Positions 24,527 to 28,210 of a stretch of DNA of 28,210 nucleotides are shown piece after piece; position 1 is the first letter of the stretch; each line of letters starts with the position of its first letter. The DNA comes from JBDNFP01 sp041689775. Its GTDB lineage: Bacteria; Bacteroidota; Bacteroidia; Cytophagales; Spirosomataceae. Position numbers and translations under genes: made by a program. The stretch spans positions 1-28,210 of the forward strand of contig JBDNFP010000354.1 in the NCBI GenBank assembly GCA_041689775.1. Reading direction: 5' to 3'. The notes below the pieces were generated by a model, which saw only the letters and a program-made list of their open reading frames with translations, made no database searches and had not been told where the DNA came from.

Positions 24527-25957
24527 TTATTCTTTTGCTACAGTATAAAAAACAATCAATTTTGTGTCCTCGGGTTTACCACTCAATATAAGTCGGCTAA
24601 CCCGGTTATTCATTTGTGATTGGAAACGGGTCCCTCCTTGACCGAGGGCCGTTGTGTATACAGGTGTGACAAAGAAGCTGTTGGTTTTCTTAAAGCCGGT
24701 AATCATGGCGTTAAGTTGGGTAGTAAGGAGCCAGGTAAAGTTCTTGTACCTGGTATTGTACAGAGAAATTTGAGGATCCGGAATCTCACTGTATGCCGAT
24801 GCATCGTTATGTACTATTGATTCGTATCCAATACTACTGTAAAACATACGATTAGACGCATCCGTCTCGAGCAGTACTAAATACGGCGGCAGAGTCAATC
24901 CCGGCTGTATAGCCGTCAGATCGGGCTTAATACTTAGTTCGGCCCGGTTGATGGAAATGGCCCCCCGACTTGCCAAAGATTTCAGATACGGTATTTCAAT
25001 TTTGGTACGTATTCCCAGCGCATCCTGAACATACGTACGATTGTTGGTGCTTGTAGAAGGTATTGATTGCAGCGGCTTGATGCCGGCCAAAGCTGTTCCG
25101 CTCCGATCGGCGCTCACGCGGTTAAAGCCCGCTCTAACGGTACTACCCGTCTGAGTTGCCAGTACCGCCGACATCTGAAAGCTTTTGGCTAGGCTATCGG
25201 TAGTGGTATGGTACCAAAGCTTCATATTAAGGGCACGGTTGGTAGCAGGGAAGCCGACCACTGCGGTATTGGAGGCATCCTGAATCAGGGACAAGCCTTT
25301 CAGAGCTTTGTAAAATTCTGTGTTGGTTTGTCCGGCTGGTGTGCCAGATAAAGCAAAAATTTCTTTCCCTAAATCATCCGATAACCGAAAACTCAAACTT
25401 GCGTTTGCTTGCGGCCTGGCGAAGAAGGTTTTAGAAGCAAGAGGTGTTGTGTTGTAGGCTACTGAGCTATTGTTATAATAGTTCTTGGCAGCATCCATTT
25501 CCTCAGTAACCCGGTGTACTGATAGTTTCTGTGGTTGCAGGGTATCTCCGTAGGTATAATTGTAAGGTGTGTACAGCACCAAAGAATCATACACTGCCGT
25601 AGTGCCCAAGTCCAATTGGAATTCCAGCGACATTCTAAAAAAAGCAGAGGCAGTGATCGTTCCAAATAAAGGATCGACGTAGCGTCCGGCTAAATAAATA
25701 TCCGGCGAACTAGTCCTGACGGAGTCAGCTAGTACGGTGGAGGTCTTAACGGTAAGAGTATCGGTATAAATGGTGCCTACGGGAGTAAGTGGGGTGACAC
25801 CAATGTTGCCGGGAGGATCGCAGCTGAAAAGTAGGGCGGTCAAGATGACCACCCCTACTGATATATTTTTAGTTAACCAGGTCGTTATACAAGTTGTAAT
25901 ACGCTTCTGAGAAATTGTCGTCTTCGTCGACGAGGTCAACACGCTTCGGTAATTCAT
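24527..25957 (-). CDS. DUF4270 family lipoprotein
   Basis: The frame has 476 codons. A lipoprotein signal core SVGVVILTALLFS precedes the Cys in 'FSC-DPPG' (residue ~47). The mature start SPDIYLAGRYVDPLFGTITASAFFRM is typical of DUF4270, a Bacteroidota-specific outer-membrane or periplasmic family of unknown function. Many predicted strands and Ser/Thr-rich turns follow. The start is uncertain. ATG 25957 gives an unusually long ~30-residue n-region and an 89-nt overlap with the GT5-like gene; GTG 25942 or another non-ATG codon nearer the signal core is possible. The gene shares its neighbourhood (glmS, GT5-like, panC) with homologues in many Bacteroidota, as I recall. It ends at the strong hairpin at 24461. 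Confidence 0.85.
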   Translation of the reverse strand: MNYRSVLTSSTKTTISQKRITTCITTWLTKNISVGVVILTALLFSCDPPGNIGVTPLTPVGTIYTDTLTVKTSTVLADSVRTSSPDIYLAGRYVDPLFGTITASAFFRMSLEFQLDLGTTAVYDSLVLYTPYNYTYGDTLQPQKLSVHRVTEEMDAAKNYYNNSSVAYNTTPLASKTFFARPQANASLSFRLSDDLGKEIFALSGTPAGQTNTEFYKALKGLSLIQDASNTAVVGFPATNRALNMKLWYHTTTDSLAKSFQMSAVLATQTGSTVRAGFNRVSADRSGTALAGIKPLQSIPSTSTNNRTYVQDALGIRTKIEIPYLKSLASRGAISINRAELSIKPDLTAIQPGLTLPPYLVLLETDASNRMFYSSIGYESIVHNDASAYSEIPDPQISLYNTRYKNFTWLLTTQLNAMITGFKKTNSFFVTPVYTTALGQGGTRFQSQMNNRVSRLILSGKPEDTKLIVFYTVAKE

Positions 25958-26675
25958 TCAATAGTTGGTTTAATCCTTCGCTATAATCTTCGTCAACTTT
26001 TACGACAGCATCAGCGTAGGCGCATCCGAGTTTTATAAATCCTTCAAAATCTGCTGAACGTAGGTGTGCCAAAGCTTCATCACTTACGTCCATTGCCTTT
26101 GCCTTGTTCAGTATATCGGCATCAAATTTATAACTGAAAGAGTTATTATACACGGTAAAAACACTTTTTGTGTCTTTAAACATCGGATCATTCCGATAAG
26201 TGGTCTTTAAGTACATTGGAATCAGGGCCGTCATCCAGTCGTTACAATGCACTATATCAGGCGCCCAGCCTAGTTTTTTGACGGTTTCGAGTACTCCTTT
26301 GCAGAAGAAGATTGCCCGCTCGTCGTTGTCATCGTAAAAGTTATTCTTTTTGTCAAAGAAAACGGATTTGCGATGAAAATAGTCTTCGTTGTCGATGAAA
26401 TATACTTGCAGTTTTGCGTTGGGGATAGAGGCTACCTTAATAATGAGGGGTTTCTCTTCGTCGCCAACGGTAATATTGATTCCTGAGAGACGAACTACTT
26501 CGTGGAGACGATTCTTGCGCTCATTGATGAGGCCGAATCGGGGGACTAGAATTCTTATTTCGGCGCCGCGTTCCTGCATTGCCTGGGGGAGTTGCCTTAC
26601 ATAATCGGCAACATCTGTGGTCTGGAGAAAAGGGTTAATTTCACTGGATACATACAAAATTCGTAGTTTGTCCAT
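25869..26675 (-). CDS. GT5-type glycogen/starch synthase-like protein, N-terminal domain only
   Basis: The protein has 268 aa from ATG 26675 (MDKLRILYVSSEINPF); an in-frame ATG at 26711 falls inside the predicted promoter. It resembles only the N-terminal Rossmann half of glycogen synthase (Glyco_transf_5, ~240 aa): APDIVHCNDWMTALIPMYL is the 'HxHDW' region, and AYADAVVKVDEDYSE replaces the usual 'AD.v.tVS..Ya.Ei'. The N-terminal ADP-glucose motif KxGGL is absent (Gln-Thr-Thr-Asp-Val instead), and the C-terminal nucleotide-binding half (~220 aa) is missing. Such short forms are commonly labelled glycogen/starch synthase in Bacteroidota, but I would not infer synthase activity. It is divergent from panC and overlaps DUF4270 by up to 89 nt, so the two are cotranscribed. 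Confidence 0.8.
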   Translation of the reverse strand: MDKLRILYVSSEINPFLQTTDVADYVRQLPQAMQERGAEIRILVPRFGLINERKNRLHEVVRLSGINITVGDEEKPLIIKVASIPNAKLQVYFIDNEDYFHRKSVFFDKKNNFYDDNDERAIFFCKGVLETVKKLGWAPDIVHCNDWMTALIPMYLKTTYRNDPMFKDTKSVFTVYNNSFSYKFDADILNKAKAMDVSDEALAHLRSADFEGFIKLGCAYADAVVKVDEDYSEGLNQLLNELPKRVDLVDEDDNFSEAYYNLYNDLVN

Positions 26676-26708
26676 ACGGTTGTTTAGCTTTTGTGAAAAA
26701 AAGATTTG

Positions 26709-26740
26709 CAAAATTATACAAAAAAAATCCGATTTTCAAT
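26709..26740 (-). promoter_or_regulatory. Bacteroidota-type promoter for the GT5-like/DUF4270 unit
   Basis: On the - strand ATTG (26737-26740), 20 nt, then TAATTTTG (26709-26716) matches the Bacteroidota consensus TTTG-N19-21-TAnnTTTG. It lies 34 nt upstream of the chosen ATG at 26675, in a plausible position for transcription start and a short leader. The rest of the 215-nt divergent region (26676-26890) is AT-rich; I see no equally good promoter for panC. Confidence 0.5.
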
Positions 26741-26890
26741 GATTTTTTCCGGCAAATTGTAATATTGCATACAGTTTGGGTTAAACTATGCCTTTCAAAT
26801 CGAAGTTTGCCTAAAAAGCCTTTCTGCTGGGTGTTACTATGAAAAAGATAGCCCCTGATTCGTCTATTTGTTAATGTCCTCCAAAAAAGT

Positions 26891-27733
26891 ATGCTCACTT
26901 TTACTTCCCCCTCTACACTACGTTCTCACCTACAAGCCATACAAAACTCTACTACTAGCCTGGGGTTGGTACCCACGATGGGTGCTTTGCATGAAGGACA
27001 CATAGAACTTGTAAAGAGGGCGGTTCGGGAAAACCCGATCACGGTAGTCAGTATTTTTGTCAACCCGATTCAGTTTAATAACCAAGATGATCTGACCGGG
27101 TATCCACGAACTTTAGGTGAAGACTGCGCTCTATTGGAATCGGCGGGCTGCGATTTGGTGTTTGCCCCTTCGGTAGATGAGATGTATGAACACTCACCCT
27201 CCTTGCGGCTGGATTTTGGGAATCTTGAACACGTAATGGAAGGTGCCTTTCGGCCGGGACATTTTAGTGGGGTAGGAGTAGTAGTAGCAAGGCTGTTCAA
27301 TATGGTTCAGCCCGATAAGGCCTACTTCGGACAAAAAGACTTACAACAAGTGGCCGTAATCCGTCGGCTCATTCAGGACCTGGCTTTTCCGGTAGAATTA
27401 ACTGTGTGCCCAACCGTACGCGAGGCGGATGGTTTGGCTATGTCTTCGCGCAACCGGCGATTGAGTTTGGAGCATCGGGCTATGGCACCGTTTATTCATC
27501 AAACACTTACCGAGGCTCAGCGGCAGCTTGCCTCCGGTGGGTCAGTAGGTCTCATAAAGCAGTTTGTCAGAAATGAGTTTGCTTTGCATCCTGAGTTTTT
27601 GTTGGAGTACTTTGAAATAGCCAACGCGCGTAATTTGGGATTGATGGAGAACCCTCAACCCGAAAACGAAACCGCTCTTTGCATGGCCGCCCATTTAGGG
27701 TGTGTGCGCCTGATTGATAATGTGATTTTCTAA
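26891..27733 (+). CDS. panC: Pantothenate synthetase (pantoate-beta-alanine ligase)
   Basis: The 280-aa protein is normal length for PanC. The nucleotidylyltransferase motif is GLVPTMGALHEGH (about 25-37). FVNPIQFNNQDDLTGYPR binds ATP/pantoate, and FGQKDLQQ and MSSRNRRLS (the KMSKS-like loop) complete the active site. It condenses pantoate with beta-alanine using ATP, giving pantothenate for CoA, in the cytoplasm. ATG 26891 follows an AT-rich 215-nt region shared with the divergent GT5-like gene. panD often follows panC in Bacteroidota. Here the TAA (27731-27733) is followed within about 10 nt by an insertion sequence, so any downstream partner has been separated. Confidence 0.96.
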   Translation: MLTFTSPSTLRSHLQAIQNSTTSLGLVPTMGALHEGHIELVKRAVRENPITVVSIFVNPIQFNNQDDLTGYPRTLGEDCALLESAGCDLVFAPSVDEMYEHSPSLRLDFGNLEHVMEGAFRPGHFSGVGVVVARLFNMVQPDKAYFGQKDLQQVAVIRRLIQDLAFPVELTVCPTVREADGLAMSSRNRRLSLEHRAMAPFIHQTLTEAQRQLASGGSVGLIKQFVRNEFALHPEFLLEYFEIANARNLGLMENPQPENETALCMAAHLGCVRLIDNVIF

Positions 27734-28210
27734 TTAATTAGGTGCTTTAAGCCAAATAGTACTAATAGTATGTTTTGGATTTGTAACTTATTGATAATAA
27801 ATGAGATAAACGCTATTTGTAACATAGCTTCTGACAATAATATTGTTTTTTCCACGTCTCGAAACAACCTTCGTCTAAAATTGAGCCATCCAAAACTCCC
27901 GCTTCGGCGGTCCGATTTCGACTTGCCAACGGTTCTTTTCAGGTACAAACCCTTTGGACGATTCGGGCTTTTGTGCTATTTCGACTTCCCAATGGTAATT
28001 AGTATCGACATGTTCACAAAAAGCATTTTTATAGCCTGCGTCCGCTGCTATTTTTTGCAATTTAGGCACTTTTCCTCTCAATAAATCTACGGCCCAAATG
28101 CCCGCTTTATTATCAGAAATGTTTGCTGCCGTTACTTTTATTGCTAAAGGCAATCCCAGTTTATCTACAAGAATTGTTCTTTTTCTGCCATTTATATTTT
28201 TACCACCGTC
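27730..28210 (-). pseudogene. IS5-family-like transposase, 3' part, frame broken
   Basis: The gene enters from the right window edge. Frame one reads DGGKNINGRKRTILVD, then LPLAIKVTAANISDNKAG, AADAGYKN (second catalytic Asp) and EKNRWQVE (third catalytic Glu), then runs into unrelated residues and stops at 27875-27877. The expected continuation SFGWLNFRRRLFRDVEKT is in another frame (27730-27948), ending LFGLKHLIN with TAG at 27730-27732. Between GAA (end of QVE) and AGT (Ser of SFGW) there are 19 nt where one Arg codon is expected, i.e. about 16 extra nt (within 27898-27916). The copy is therefore probably inactive unless the extra bases are a sequencing artefact. The N-terminal part with the first Asp lies outside the window. 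Confidence 0.75.
27741..28210 (-). mobile_element. Insertion sequence (IS5-like), right-hand part only
   Basis: The element begins just after panC. The probable boundary is near 27741 (GGTGCTTTAAGCC...), preceded by TTAATTA that may include a duplicated target. The exact end and the inverted repeat cannot be confirmed because the other end is outside the window. The only gene in it is the broken transposase on the - strand. The stretch 27734-27874 contains the C-terminal transposase codons and nothing else that I recognise. Confidence 0.7.

Noticed and set aside
25869..26675. Assignment as functional glycogen synthase glgA
   Set aside because: The KxGGL motif and the C-terminal nucleotide-binding half are missing, so the symbol glgA would mislead.
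27770..28084. 104-codon + strand frame starting MFWICNLLI
   Set aside because: It is antisense to the IS transposase, whose two conserved frames explain the same DNA.

Overview
The window looks like chromosomal DNA of a Bacteroidota bacterium, most likely Cytophagales (Spirosoma/Dyadobacter-like). The signs are a gliding lipoprotein GldD, a DUF4270 lipoprotein, a TonB-dependent receptor, a propeller/Y_Y_Y sensor kinase, a Bacteroidota-type promoter (TTG-N20-TAnnTTTG) and start codons without Shine-Dalgarno sequences. The genus is inference.

Region 1 (1-20965, + strand). After the 3' end of a VOC/glyoxalase-like gene come twelve codirectional genes with gaps of 1-131 nt, closed by a strong terminator at 20931-20965. 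The order is: AGE-family epimerase-like protein, STAS anti-sigma antagonist, GlgX-type debranching enzyme, second STAS protein, RsbW-like anti-sigma kinase, nSTAND1-TM-coiled coil-WD40 protein, TonB-dependent receptor with a TPR-like N-terminus, GNAT acetyltransferase, NTT/MFS-like membrane protein with HEAT repeats and a degenerate cNMP-binding domain, giant propeller sensor with a kinase module lacking its phospho-accepting histidine, small soluble histidine kinase, and a receiver-PP2C phosphatase. The first five genes plus the phosphatase match, as I recall it, the icfG carbon-regulation cluster of the cyanobacterium Synechocystis (AGE homologue, STAS, isoamylase, STAS, PP2C IcfG, kinase). 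Here that core seems to be extended with envelope sensing (propeller sensor, TonB receptor), a STAND ATPase and a His-Asp relay feeding the Ser-phosphatase. I consider this the most interesting system in the window. A plausible circuit is: periplasmic signal, pseudo-kinase plus soluble kinase, receiver-PP2C, dephosphorylated STAS proteins, release or capture of the RsbW-like kinase's target. No sigma factor is present, so the output is unknown.

Region 2 (20967-26675, - strand). This holds an unrecognised 237-aa protein with faint ImmA/IrrE resemblance, gldD, glmS, a DUF4270 lipoprotein, and a GT5 N-domain-only glycogen-synthase-like protein. Hairpin terminators follow glmS and DUF4270.

Region 3 (26676-28210). 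A divergent intergenic region leads to panC on the + strand. Immediately after panC lies the 3' end of an IS5-type insertion sequence (- strand), whose transposase frame is broken by about 16 extra nucleotides just after the third catalytic residue. The element runs off the end of the window.

No tRNA, rRNA or CRISPR array was seen. No gene-free stretch exceeds 300 bases; the longest is the 215-nt panC/GT5 divergent region.
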